The translations under genes and the position numbers were made by a program. Positions 1 through 9,173 of a stretch of DNA of 33,832 bases are shown here, piece by piece. The first letter of the stretch is position 1. Each line of letters starts with the position of its first letter. The notes under the pieces are model-generated. The model was not told the origin of the DNA, did not search any database, and was given only the letters and a program-made list of their open reading frames with translations. Origin of the DNA: CAYMJK01 sp043101635 (lineage in GTDB: Bacteria; Planctomycetota; Phycisphaerae; Phycisphaerales; UBA1924); contig JBICIE010000134.1 of assembly GCA_043101635.1 (NCBI GenBank), positions 1 to 33,832 on the forward strand, in the 5' to 3' direction.

Positions 1-224
1 GGAGTTCTACCTGCTGATCGCCGTCGGCGGGGCGCTCGGCGGCGTGTTCGCCTCGCTGCTGGCGCCGGTGATCTTCGATTCCGTGGCCGAGCCCCTCCCG
101 CGCCAGCAGCGCCAGCGCGATCGCAATCGGGTACTCGGCCACGGAATCGAAGATCACCGGCGCCAGCAGCGAGGCGAACACGCCGCCGAGCGCCCCGCCG
201 ACGGCGATCAGCAGGTAGAACTCC
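1..224. repeat. Perfect 91-bp inverted repeat (fold-back) at the left edge
   Basis: Bases 1-91 are the exact reverse complement of 134-224, with a 42-base loop at 92-133. I compared the arms base by base and saw no mismatch. The right arm is in frame inside a minus-strand membrane-protein gene and matches what that family should encode there, so the left arm looks like the same DNA read back on itself. A perfect arm starting at base 1 of the window is typical of a chimeric read or a contig-end assembly artefact. A genuine hairpin chromosome end or palindromic duplication is the less likely alternative. Confidence 0.95.
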
Positions 225-1222
225 GTCAGGCGCACCGGCGCCGGGCGCCCGTGGGCCAGCCGCTGGTGGCACGCCAGGGCGCCGAAGAACAGAAAGCCCA
301 GATGCACCAGCACGATCGCGGCGACCGGCTCGGTGGCGCGCACCAGGAAGGTCAGGACCACGGCGAGACCGAAGATCGCTGCCGCGTGGCTGACCAGCCG
401 GTCCGGCAGGGGCCGGCGCGAGAAGGCGATGATGAACGTCAGCAGATAGATCGCCAGCGGCGCCACCCACAGCAGCGGAACGGCCGCGAGGTCGGTTGAG
501 ATGTGCAGCGTCACGCCGAGCATCAGCGCCGACGGCGTGAAGCTCAGGAACAGCCACAGGCCGCGCTGGCGCCAGGTCACTGGCGCCGATTCCGGCGCCG
601 CCGCGGGGCCGGGCGCTGGCCCGGCCTCGACCGGCCTGCGGGAGCGCCATGTCACCACCGCGCAGGCGACAACGCCGGCCGCCGCGACCAGGTACGCCCC
701 GCTGAACATCCAGCTTTGCGCGCCCAGAGCCAGCCCCGGCTCGATCAGGAAGGGATACCCCAGCAAGGCCAGCAGGCTGCCCGCGTTGCTGGCGGCATAG
801 AGGAAGTAGGGATCGTCTGCGCCGCGCTGTTCTGTCCGCGAGAGCCAGCGCTGCAGCGTTGGTGAGACCGAAGCCAGGGCCACGAACGGCGCTCCGATCG
901 CCAGCAGCAGGGCGCCGATCAGCCACCAGACCGGCGACGCTTCACCCGGTGGATCCCAGGCGGGCAGGGCGACCGGCAGCGCGGCCGCCGCGGCCACCAT
1001 CAGGGCGCACTGGGCGATCAGGCTCCACCGGGCCGGGCGCCGGGCCAGCCAGTGGGCCCAGGCGTACCCCGCCAGCAGCAGGCTCTGAAAGACGACCATG
1101 GCCGTGTTCCAGACCGCCGGCGACCCGCCGAGGGCGGGAAGGGCCATCTTGGCGACCATCGGCTGGATCAGGAACAGCAGGAAGGCTGCGAGGAAGGTCG
1201 TGAAGGTGAGCAGGGGGATCAT
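92..1222 (-). CDS. Membrane spermidine synthase-like protein, N-terminal membrane region (partial)
   Basis: The minus-strand frame starts with ATG at 1222 and stays open to the left edge. It begins MIPLLTFTTFLAAFLLFLIQ, followed by PMVAKMALPALGGSPAVWN, the hallmark opening of multi-pass proteins related to fused spermidine synthases (a membrane half followed by a SAM-binding synthase-like half). About ten hydrophobic segments can be seen, the last reading EFYLLIAVGGALGGVFASLL then APVIFDSVAEYPIAIALALL. Only the membrane part (about 377 codons) is present, because the inverted repeat at 1-224 takes over beyond base 92; codons read from 91 down to 1 are artefactual sense. The expected C-terminal synthase-like domain is missing from the window. 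True substrate is unknown; many members of this family have no proven polyamine activity. Confidence 0.75.
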
Positions 1223-1301
1223 GGAGCGTGACGCAGGGTAGTGGCTGTCGGCCGAACCGGGTCTTTTTTGTGTTTGACGCGTCCTTCGACGTCTGTGAGT
1301 G

Positions 1302-1310
1302 TGGTATACC
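1302..1310 (+). promoter_or_regulatory. Candidate extended -10 promoter element
   Basis: The bases TGGTATACC form a TGn-extended -10 hexamer 22 bases before the ATG at 1333. That would place the transcript start near 1317, just ahead of the ribosome-binding purines. No -35 hexamer lies at the usual spacing; a TTGACG at 1274-1279 is too far upstream (25 bases). This is pattern matching only. Confidence 0.3.
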
Positions 1311-1332
1311 TGTTCAGAAAGGGGAGAGTCCC

Positions 1333-2385
1333 ATGAGAGCAGCAACCTGGCGTCATTGGCTGATCTGTGCCGCGGCCTCATCCTTAGCGGGCGCCGCAGT
1401 TGCTCAGACGGCTTCACCCGGATTTGCGTTGTCGCCGTACGCCGACGTTCCGACTCCGGCCCACATCTTCGGCGCCGCAGACGGGTCGCTGTACGTGGGC
1501 AACTCCGACAACAGCACGGCAGGGGTGTCTCCGCATCGGGTGGCGCCCGGGGGAGCGCCCGTCGAGCCGCTTGGCGATCGCCCCATCTATGACCCCGATG
1601 GCGTTGCCCTCGATGCGACGGGCGCCATCAGCGGCGCAGCCGGCTCGGTGCTCGTTGGAGCGATCGCGACGCCGGGCAGCAGCAGCGGCAACATCTGGGC
1701 GATTCGACCTTCCGGGACGATCGACCCGCTGTTCAGCGGGCCTGGCTGGAACATCCAGGAGATGGTGTTCGATAGCGCTGGTCGAATGCTCATCGCCGAG
1801 CCGACAACGCGGGCAATCCTCGTCTCGAGCGGCGCGGCTCCTCAGGAGCTGTTCTCGTTGCCAGCGGTTGTTGCCGTTGTCACCGTGGACGCGGCGGACC
1901 GCATCTATACGTGCGATGACGCCGGCGTCGTGCGCATTCACTCCAGCGCCGGCGTGGAGATTGATCCGTCGTACACGACGTTCCCGGCGCGAGCATACAT
2001 CGACATCGGTCGTGGAGCGGGGTTCGGCGCCGCGCTCTACGGACTTGACACCTCGAACGGACGCATCTATCGCGTCGCGTCGGATGGAATGAAAACCGAG
2101 ATCGCCCGCGGCTTCGATGTCGCGCCGTCCGGTGACATCCTCGACATCGGTTTTGGCGCCGATGGCGCGCTCTACATTGCGTATCCAAACCAGAATCGCA
2201 TCTGGCGCCTGACCGCCTGCGGCGCCGACTGCGACGGCAGCGGGGCGCTCGACTTCTTCGACTTTCTGTGCTTCCAGAACCTGTTCGCGGTGGGGGATCC
2301 CTACGCCGACTGCGACGCCACCGGCGTGCTGGACTTCTTCGACTTCCTGTGCTTCCAGAATCTGTTCGCGGGCGGCTGTTCGTGA
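1333..2385 (+). CDS. Secreted beta-propeller protein with C-terminal GC-type dockerin repeats
   Basis: This 350-residue exported protein begins with a signal peptide (MRAATWRHWLICAAASSLAG, then cleavage likely near AVAQ). ATG 1333 is preferred over the longer frame because the purine run AAGGGGAG precedes it closely and the signal peptide follows at once. Residues about 30-295 look like repeated beta-propeller blades of the SMP-30/NHL type (for example GAADGSLYVGNSDN, FDSAGRMLIAEP, GFGADGALYIAYPNQNRIWR). Bases 2227-2382 encode two tandem EF-hand-like loops: DCDGSGALDFFDFLCFQNLF, then a second with DCDATGVLDFFDFLCFQNLF, ending GCS. This is the tag called GC-type dockerin in Phycisphaerae, presumably for calcium-dependent surface attachment. 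No catalytic activity can be assigned. It converges with the response regulator gene 10 bases away, with no visible terminator between them. Confidence 0.85.
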   Translation: MRAATWRHWLICAAASSLAGAAVAQTASPGFALSPYADVPTPAHIFGAADGSLYVGNSDNSTAGVSPHRVAPGGAPVEPLGDRPIYDPDGVALDATGAISGAAGSVLVGAIATPGSSSGNIWAIRPSGTIDPLFSGPGWNIQEMVFDSAGRMLIAEPTTRAILVSSGAAPQELFSLPAVVAVVTVDAADRIYTCDDAGVVRIHSSAGVEIDPSYTTFPARAYIDIGRGAGFGAALYGLDTSNGRIYRVASDGMKTEIARGFDVAPSGDILDIGFGADGALYIAYPNQNRIWRLTACGADCDGSGALDFFDFLCFQNLFAVGDPYADCDATGVLDFFDFLCFQNLFAGGCS

Positions 2386-2395
2386 CGCGCCGGGC

Positions 2396-3861
<1,466 letters not shown>

Positions 3862-3862
<1 letters not shown>

Positions 3863-4692
3863 CAGCCGATCGCGTCTGCGCCGCGGTTGCGCGGCGCGAG
3901 GTAGGTAATCCGCAGCGTTGCCCCGGGCTGGCCCGCCGCCGATTTCGGGCTCAGCGTGACCTGCCCGTTGAGATCGGTAGCCACCTGCCGGCACAGCGCC
4001 AGCCCAAGCCCGAAGCCCCCGGGCTTGCTGGTGACGCCGGGTTCGAAGAGCGTCTCCGCCTTCACACCCGCCGGCAGGCCCTCGCCATCGTCGGTGATCT
4101 CGATCGTGATCGTGGCCGGCCGCCCGTCGGGCTGCTTCTGCACGTCGATGGACAACTCGACCTTGCCGGGACGACCGCTGCGCGCCACCGATTCGGTGGC
4201 GTTGAGCAGTCCGTTGAGCAGCAGCGTGTACACCGGGCCGGCCAGGACATCGTCGGCGAGGTCGCTCTCGCGCATCTCCAGGGTGACCCGTCGCTCGCCG
4301 GCAACCGGTCGAACGACGCGCACCGCGTGCTCCGCGGCGGCGCTCAGCGAGAGCGGGTCGCCAGCGACCCCGGCGCCAGCGCTGGCCGCGCCCGCCATGG
4401 CGCCGGTGACCAGTTCGCACATCCGCTGCAGCGACCCGTACACCGTCTCAACCCGCCGGCGCACGCCCTCCAGGGCTTCCGACTCGGTGGCGGAGAAGTC
4501 GGCGTCCAGTGTCTGGCGGGCCTGGCTCAGGCTGCGCAGCGAGCCATCGAGCAGGTTGTTCAGCTCGTGGACGAGCGTCGTGAACCGGTCGGCCACCACC
4601 GGCGAAGCGGTCGGGCCGGGGGGCTGGCGGGGCGGGTCGATCTTCGACGGGCCGCGCCCGGGGCCCGGAGGGGTATCGCCATGATGCTTCAT
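3862..4692 (-). CDS. Soluble NtrB-like sensor histidine kinase
   Basis: This 276-residue kinase has no membrane segment and no recognisable sensory domain. After a proline-rich, low-complexity stretch of about 33 residues comes an H-box with His42 (FTTLVHELNNLLDGS), a helical dimerisation region to about residue 105, and a HATPase_c domain: N-box LLLNGLLNATESV, G1 box DDGEGLPAG, F-box FEPGVTSKPG and G2 box GFGLGLALCRQ. The HELNN H-box is typical of kinases paired with NtrC-type regulators. It overlaps the regulator gene by one base, so the two are almost certainly partners. The stimulus must be cytoplasmic or come through a protein partner; the proline-rich N-terminus might be a docking segment. 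No strong ribosome-binding site is seen before ATG 4692. Confidence 0.93.
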
Positions 4693-4793
4693 CGCAACAT
4701 AGATCGGTCCGCCGTCCGCCGGGCTGGAGCGGAAGTGTCGCTTCGGCGCAACGTGCGCATCGGCGTTGCCGCAGGTCGACGTCGCAATGGTTC

Positions 4794-4812
4794 TCGGACC
4801 TTCATGGTCCGA
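4794..4812. other. Perfect 7-bp inverted repeat in the kinase/PilZ divergent intergenic region
   Basis: TCGGACC and GGTCCGA flank a five-base spacer (TTCAT) between the divergent kinase and PilZ genes, followed by TTTCCCT on the plus strand. It could be an operator for either gene or an RNA hairpin. The symmetry is plain; any function is a guess. Confidence 0.4.
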
Positions 4813-4885
4813 TTTCCCTCAACCCGCCTGCCGCAACGGTCGATGCAGGCCCATGGACGGAGGCCCGTCCGCGCTGGAGCCAGAC

Positions 4886-5278
4886 ATGACCGCGACCGCC
4901 CAACTGCCCGACCGCCGCGTCGCCACCCGCTACACGCTGCCCGCCGGCTACATACCCGTCACCGTCCGGGCCCTTGATGGACGCGGCGAGCACCGGCTCG
5001 GGCATGCGTACAACATCAGTGTCAGCGGCCTGCGCTTCGAACTCGATGAGCCGGTGGCTCCGGGCGAGCGCATCGCCATCCGCATCGGCATGCCGAGCCC
5101 GGGGGGCGGCGTCGAGTCGGCCCTCTACGCCATCGCGACGGTCGTCTGGCTGATCGACGACGCCGAGGAGCCCGGACCGGTGCGCATCGGGGCGCGCTTC
5201 GACGGCTTCCCGCGGGCCGGCGATCAGGAGCGCCTGATCGGCATGCTCTCCGGCGGTCGCTACGCGATCGCGGCGTAG
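4886..5278 (+). CDS. PilZ-domain protein, probable cyclic di-GMP receptor
   Basis: This 130-residue protein is almost entirely one PilZ domain. The ligand-binding arginine motif is DRRVATRY near the N-terminus and the second signature is NISVSGLRFEL (NxSxxG form), followed by the beta-barrel strands ERIAIRIGMP, ALYAIATVVWLI and RIGARFDGF. Both signatures are intact, so binding of cyclic di-GMP is likely. I chose ATG 4886 because a GGAG lies six bases upstream and the arginine motif begins soon after; ATG 4853, in frame, would add eleven residues. It is divergent from the kinase/regulator pair and converges with kdsA, whose stop is only 14 bases away. Single-domain PilZ proteins usually act as adaptors in motility, adhesion or polysaccharide export; the partner here is unknown. 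Confidence 0.88.
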   Translation: MTATAQLPDRRVATRYTLPAGYIPVTVRALDGRGEHRLGHAYNISVSGLRFELDEPVAPGERIAIRIGMPSPGGGVESALYAIATVVWLIDDAEEPGPVRIGARFDGFPRAGDQERLIGMLSGGRYAIAA

Positions 5279-5292
5279 GCCGGGCCGGCGGT

Positions 5293-6144
5293 TTACATTG
5301 CGCTGCGCAGGCGCGCAACCGACTCCAGCAGTTCGAGTGCGGCGGGGATGCGCAGTTGCGTGGCGCCGTCGCTGACGGCGTGGGACGGGTCGGGATGGAC
5401 TTCCAGGAACAGCGCGTGGGCGCCCGCGGCGGTCGCGGCGCGCCCGAGCAGCCCCGCCCGCTCGGGCCGACCCCCGCTCTGGCTGGCGGCGCCGGGAAGC
5501 TGCGTCGAGTGCGTGATGTCGAAGCAGACCGGCGGCGAGCCGCCCCGGACCTGCAACTCCATCAGATCCCCGAGGCCGATGAAGTCGTTGACGAGCCGGT
5601 GATAGCCGAAGAACGTGCCGCGCTCGGTCAGCAGCAGGTTCTCGAAGCCGGCGTCGGCGCACTTGCGAACCGGCCCGGCCATCTCGCCCGGGGAGAGGAA
5701 CTGGCCCTTCTTGATGTTCATGGCGCCGTCGCGGGCCCGGGCCGCCTCCGCCGCGGCGGTCAGCAAATCGCTCTGGCGGCACAGGAACGCCGGGATCTGG
5801 AGCATGTCGGCGATGCTGGCCGCAAACATCGCCTGCTCGGGCAGGTGGATGTCGGTGGTGACCGGGACCGCGAGCGACTCGCGCACCTGCGCCAGCCACT
5901 CCAGGCCCTGCTCCATGCCCGGCCCGCGCCCCGAGCCGGCGCTGGTGCGGTTGGCCTTGTCGAACGACGCCTTGAAGATGTCCCCGAGCCCGAGATTGGC
6001 GCAGCGATCGCGCACGGCCGCGCCCACGCGCAGGCCCAGTTCCAGCGACTCCAGCGTGCACGGCCCTGCGATGATGGTGAGCGGCTGACCTGCGCCGATG
6101 GAGATGGCCCCGGAGGGGCCGGGAACGATGCAATGGCGGCTCAT
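5293..6144 (-). CDS. kdsA: 3-deoxy-8-phosphooctulonate (Kdo-8-P) synthase, metal-dependent class
   Basis: This 283-residue enzyme condenses phosphoenolpyruvate with arabinose-5-phosphate to give Kdo-8-phosphate, the first committed step to the lipopolysaccharide sugar Kdo. Family motifs run in order: IIAGPCTLES, FKASFDKANRTS, TTDIHLPEQA, IPAFLCRQSDLL, MNIKKGQFLSP, LTERGTFFGYHRLVNDF, FDITHSTQLPG and FLEVHPDPSHAVSDGATQL. Cys29 in AGPC marks the metal-dependent class (the metal-free enzyme of E. coli has Asn there); the other expected ligands, His in THS, Glu in EVHPDP and Asp in SDG, are present. ATG 6144 gives a normal family length; the frame stays open upstream but that part is the dockerin gene read in another frame. 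waaA in this window uses the later product of the same pathway. Confidence 0.96.
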   Translation of the reverse strand: MSRHCIVPGPSGAISIGAGQPLTIIAGPCTLESLELGLRVGAAVRDRCANLGLGDIFKASFDKANRTSAGSGRGPGMEQGLEWLAQVRESLAVPVTTDIHLPEQAMFAASIADMLQIPAFLCRQSDLLTAAAEAARARDGAMNIKKGQFLSPGEMAGPVRKCADAGFENLLLTERGTFFGYHRLVNDFIGLGDLMELQVRGGSPPVCFDITHSTQLPGAASQSGGRPERAGLLGRAATAAGAHALFLEVHPDPSHAVSDGATQLRIPAALELLESVARLRSAM

Positions 6145-6189
6145 GACCAACGGTAGCCCGCCGGCTGGCGACGCTGCATGATGGCAGAA

Positions 6190-6209
6190 CCCGGGCGAAA
6201 CGACCCGGG
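6190..6209 (-). terminator. Weak hairpin downstream of the second dockerin gene
   Basis: Two CCCGGG hexamers face each other across an eight-base loop between the dockerin-protein stop (6266) and the kdsA start (6144). On the minus strand the hairpin is followed by TTCT. It may separate the two transcription units, but the stem is short and the T tract poor. Confidence 0.35.
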
Positions 6210-6237
6210 CCCCTTCCTCAGCTTCGCCTTCATTTGT

Positions 6238-6266
6238 GCTTTTCGCTTTTCGCTCTTCGCTTTTCC
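6238..6266. repeat. Short degenerate tandem repeat, unit about 7 bases
   Basis: The sequence is a run of TTTTCGC-like units (GCTTTTCGCTTTTCGC, then CTCTTCGCTTTTCC) touching the stop codon of the dockerin gene. On the minus strand, the likely transcript, it reads as a purine-rich GCGAAAA repeat. No function can be assigned. It stands out because it is much less GC-rich than its surroundings. Confidence 0.6.
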
Positions 6267-7555
6267 TACGGGCAGCCCGCGGCGAACTCGTTCTGGAACG
6301 CCAGGAAGTCGAAGAAGTCCAGCACGCCGTCGCCCGTGAAGTCGGCCCGCAGGTCGCCGGCGGCGAACAGGTTCTGAAACTCCAGGAAGTCGAAGAAGTC
6401 GAGCAGTCCATCACCGTTGACATCAGCGCGGCAGGAATCGCCGCCGGGCCAGACGGCGATCTGATCGGGCTGCGTGCCGCCGGAACTGGCGATGGCGCCG
6501 AGTTGCGTGATCGAACCGTCCATCTCGATGCGGAACGCGTACACGCCGCTGATGCCATCAATCGCCGTGGTGTTGTCGGTCACGATGATCGTCTCGCCGA
6601 TGATCTCGGCGTCGCCGAGGCTGCCCTGCAGCCCGACGTCGAAGGTCACGCCCGTCGGGATCAGCAGCCCGCCATCGTCGATCTCGAAGCCGCGGAGCGT
6701 GGCGTCGCGCCCATGCCCCGCAAACGCCCACTGCCCGTCGGCGCTGACCTTGATCAGCTTGGGCGAGTCACCGGGCGAGATGAACGGGCTGCGGAAGTCG
6801 AACGACAGGGCGCCGCCGGGATCGACGTCGAAGGCCACGATGTCGAAACCCGACCCGCTGATGCCGCACGCCGAATACAGGCGCGTTCCATCGGGCGTCA
6901 TGCCCATGCCCAGCGGGAAGTTCGGCGCGGTCGACTCGGCGTTGATGAACTCGAGGCGACCATCTAGCCCCACCTGATAGCCGCGCACCTCGCCCGAACT
7001 GAACGGTGAGTCCTGCGCGTACAGCACGCGGCGCGTGCGATCCATCAGCACGTTGCTCGTGAACGTGCCGAAGGCGACGCGATCGACTTCGGTCAGCGTC
7101 CCGGCGACGGCGTCCCACCGGAAGATCCCGACGCCGTTGTTGGCGCCGCCGTAGTTCGTGGTGGCCACCGCGAGGTACTGCTCGTCGATCCACGCCAGAT
7201 CCAGCGGCGCGTTGGGCACGAGGAACTCGCCGGCGATCGCCAGCGACCCGTCCGGCGCCACCGAGATGATCGTGAGCTGCTCCGGGTCGAACGCCGTCGC
7301 GTGCCCGGTGGCGAGGAAGCGGCCATCGGCGGATACATCGATCGAGGTCGCGTTCGTGCCCGGGTCCGAGCCAGTCCCGATCACCACCCGGTCCAACTGG
7401 CGCAGCGTGCCATCGGGGTTGAAACCGAAGCTCGTCACAGCGCCCTCGTTGTTCCCGTCGTTGGTGACGAAGACGGCGGGGGAGGCGGTCTGGGCCGCGG
7501 CGGGGAGCGCACACAGCAGGCCGGCGAGGCCGGCGGCGGGGATTGAGCAGCGCAT
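6266..7555 (-). CDS. Secreted lactonase-like beta-propeller with GC-type dockerin repeats
   Basis: This 429-residue exported protein starts with a signal peptide (MRCSIPAAGLAGLLCALPAA, cleavage near AAAQ). ATG 7555 is preceded by GAGAGG at a good distance. Residues about 25-370 are seven-bladed beta-propeller repeats resembling the YncE/6-phosphogluconolactonase fold: VFVTNDGNNEGAVTSFGFN, SIDVSADGRFLATG, LGMGMTPDGTRLYSA, LIKVSADGQWAFAG. The C-terminus carries two EF-hand-like loops, DVNGDGLLDFFDFLEFQNLF and DFTGDGVLDFFDFLAFQNEF, ending GCP. The tag matches the other two dockerin proteins here, although DVNGDG and DFTGDG replace the cysteine-containing DCDGSG. Enzymatic activity is not implied, since secreted propellers of this type are often binding proteins. 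It is divergent from the thioredoxin-domain gene. Confidence 0.87.
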   Translation of the reverse strand: MRCSIPAAGLAGLLCALPAAAQTASPAVFVTNDGNNEGAVTSFGFNPDGTLRQLDRVVIGTGSDPGTNATSIDVSADGRFLATGHATAFDPEQLTIISVAPDGSLAIAGEFLVPNAPLDLAWIDEQYLAVATTNYGGANNGVGIFRWDAVAGTLTEVDRVAFGTFTSNVLMDRTRRVLYAQDSPFSSGEVRGYQVGLDGRLEFINAESTAPNFPLGMGMTPDGTRLYSACGISGSGFDIVAFDVDPGGALSFDFRSPFISPGDSPKLIKVSADGQWAFAGHGRDATLRGFEIDDGGLLIPTGVTFDVGLQGSLGDAEIIGETIIVTDNTTAIDGISGVYAFRIEMDGSITQLGAIASSGGTQPDQIAVWPGGDSCRADVNGDGLLDFFDFLEFQNLFAAGDLRADFTGDGVLDFFDFLAFQNEFAAGCP

Positions 7556-7741
7556 GGGAGATCCTCTCGCTTGGACGGAAATCACGGAAGCTGCCTGAGC
7601 GTACCGCGCCGGGCCCGCCCTGCGCCCGTCCCTTCGGGCTTTTGGGCCGCATTTGGCCGGATCCGGGGCGATTCTCGGACGCAACGCCCGCCGGGGCGCC
7701 GGCGTATCTTGTCCAGTAGACTCCAGCAAAGGAGAGCGGCG

Positions 7742-8965
7742 ATGAACTGGACTGGCGCGGCGGCGATGGCGATCTCCCTGGTGGTGGGCGCAGGCGCCCA
7801 GGCCCAGCAGAGCGGGCGAGACCTGCTGCGGGCCGCGGACGCCGCGCTGCGGGAGATCCCCGGCCTGCGATATCACGCTGTCAGCGAGGCCGTCGGGTCG
7901 ATGGTCACCGAGGCGCCGGGGGGCGAGGCCCAGGTGGTCCTGGCCCGCGGCGAGGGGGACGAGGCCCTTGGCTTTCGGATTCGGGTCGAAGGCTCGCGAC
8001 GGCTCCCCGATGAGCCCGAGCCGCGATCGGTGCTGGCCAGCTACGACGGCTCGACCGCCCGCACCGTCCGCACCGCCGACCGCGAACTGATCGAGGGCGC
8101 CGGCGAGAAGGCGATCGAGGCCCTGCGCGAGGATGCCGATTTCGCCATCGAATGGCTGATGCGCTGGGATCACCTCGTCAAGGAGGCGTTTCTCGATCGC
8201 GATCCGTACCTGGAGCCACGCGCGGTCGGCGTCGTCGAGGTCGACGGTGTCCCGTGCCACGCGGTCTTCACCGATATCTCCGATATCTCCAGCGTCCGCG
8301 AGTTCACGGTGTGGTGGTATCTGGGGGTCGAGGACTCGCTCCCGCGCCGGGTGGAACTGCTGTACCTGGATGTCCCGAACCTGGGCGACGGCTTCAAGCG
8401 GCTTACGCTGCGCGACCTGAAGGTGGCCGAGGCGCCCGAAGGCGAGCAGTTCGCGATCGTCGCGCCCGAAGGCTTCGAGGTGCGCACGCTCGAGGAGCAG
8501 GTCGCCCGCGGCGGGCCCGGCCCGCAGCCGGGCAGCCTGGTGGGCAAGCCGGCGCCGGACTTCACCCTCGCCGACCCGACCGGGAAGCAGCACACGCTCA
8601 GCGACTACCAGGGCCAGGTGGTGGTGCTCGACTTCTGGGCCACCTGGTGCGGGCCGTGCAAGGCCGCCATGCCCGGCCTCCAGAAACTGCACGAGAAGTT
8701 CCAGGGCAGCCCCGTCAAGATCTTCGGCGTCAACGCCTGGGAGAACGGCGACCCGGTGGCCTACATGAAGCGGGAGGAGTTCACCTACGGCCTGCTGCTG
8801 GAGGGTGACCAGGTCGCCGCCAAGTACGGCGTCAGCGGCATCCCGACGTTCTTCGTGGTGGGCGTGGACGGCTCGGTGATCCACTCGGCCGTCGGCTTTG
8901 ACCCCGAGGGCGAGGCCAAGCTGGCGAAGGTGATCGAGGATCACCTGAGGGCGCAGGCGAACTGA
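7742..8965 (+). CDS. Secreted two-domain protein: LolA/DUF2092-like N-terminus, TlpA-like thioredoxin C-terminus
   Basis: This 407-residue protein has a signal peptide (MNWTGAAAMAISLVVGAGAQ, cleavage near AQAQ) and a clear AAAGGAGAG ribosome-binding site before ATG 7742; the longer upstream frame is rejected. Residues about 25-255 resemble the LolA-like barrel of DUF2092-type proteins (FRIRVEGSRRLPDEPEP, WWYLGVEDSLPRRVELLYLD), a fold that binds lipids or hydrophobic ligands. Residues about 275-400 are a TlpA/ResA-type thioredoxin domain: GKPAPDFTLADPTGKQHTLS, then VVLDFWATWCGPCKAAMPGL with redox cysteines 303 and 306, and the cis-proline in SGIPTFFVVG. It probably acts in the periplasm as a thiol-disulfide reductant. 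This domain pairing is common in planctomycetes; its client is unknown. No terminator is obvious downstream. Confidence 0.88.
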   Translation: MNWTGAAAMAISLVVGAGAQAQQSGRDLLRAADAALREIPGLRYHAVSEAVGSMVTEAPGGEAQVVLARGEGDEALGFRIRVEGSRRLPDEPEPRSVLASYDGSTARTVRTADRELIEGAGEKAIEALREDADFAIEWLMRWDHLVKEAFLDRDPYLEPRAVGVVEVDGVPCHAVFTDISDISSVREFTVWWYLGVEDSLPRRVELLYLDVPNLGDGFKRLTLRDLKVAEAPEGEQFAIVAPEGFEVRTLEEQVARGGPGPQPGSLVGKPAPDFTLADPTGKQHTLSDYQGQVVVLDFWATWCGPCKAAMPGLQKLHEKFQGSPVKIFGVNAWENGDPVAYMKREEFTYGLLLEGDQVAAKYGVSGIPTFFVVGVDGSVIHSAVGFDPEGEAKLAKVIEDHLRAQAN

Positions 8966-9059
8966 CCGGCCTCAACTTTATCGGACGTTGCTTGCGGGCC
9001 GTGCCGGTTCAGAAGCCGTGTGGTATGTGTGAATGGGCGGAAATCCCCGGGCTCGGGGC

Positions 9060-9087
9060 TTGCAAGGGGCCCGGAATCAGGTATTCT
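9060..9087 (+). promoter_or_regulatory. Candidate sigma-70-type promoter for the PEP-CTERM-like gene
   Basis: TTGCAA at 9060-9065 and TATTCT at 9082-9087 are separated by 16 bases. This is the best -35/-10 pair I found upstream of ATG 9174. It would leave an untranslated leader of about 80 bases that contains the perfect hairpin at 9105-9122. Pattern match only. Confidence 0.4.
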
Positions 9088-9104
9088 CTCTGCTTGTGAA
9101 AGAG

Positions 9105-9122
9105 CGCTCACGATGGTGAGCG
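9105..9122. other. Perfect 7-bp stem with 4-base loop in the leader of the PEP-CTERM-like gene
   Basis: CGCTCAC and GTGAGCG flank GATG, about 50 bases upstream of the start codon and about 18 bases past the candidate -10. It could be an operator or an RNA stem-loop controlling translation or stability. Confidence 0.45.
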
Positions 9123-9173
9123 GGAGAACGCGAGACGGGCCGGGGATGGGCCCTGAAGGGAGATGGGAAAGAC

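Noticed and set aside
44..1203. Several plus-strand open frames in the first 1.2 kb
   Set aside because: They are Arg/Pro/Gln-rich shadows of the minus-strand membrane protein, and the first one begins inside the fold-back.
6145..6561. N-terminal extension of the kdsA frame by about 139 codons
   Set aside because: The extra part is Ser/Arg-rich and overlaps the dockerin gene; KdsA normally begins near ATG 6144.
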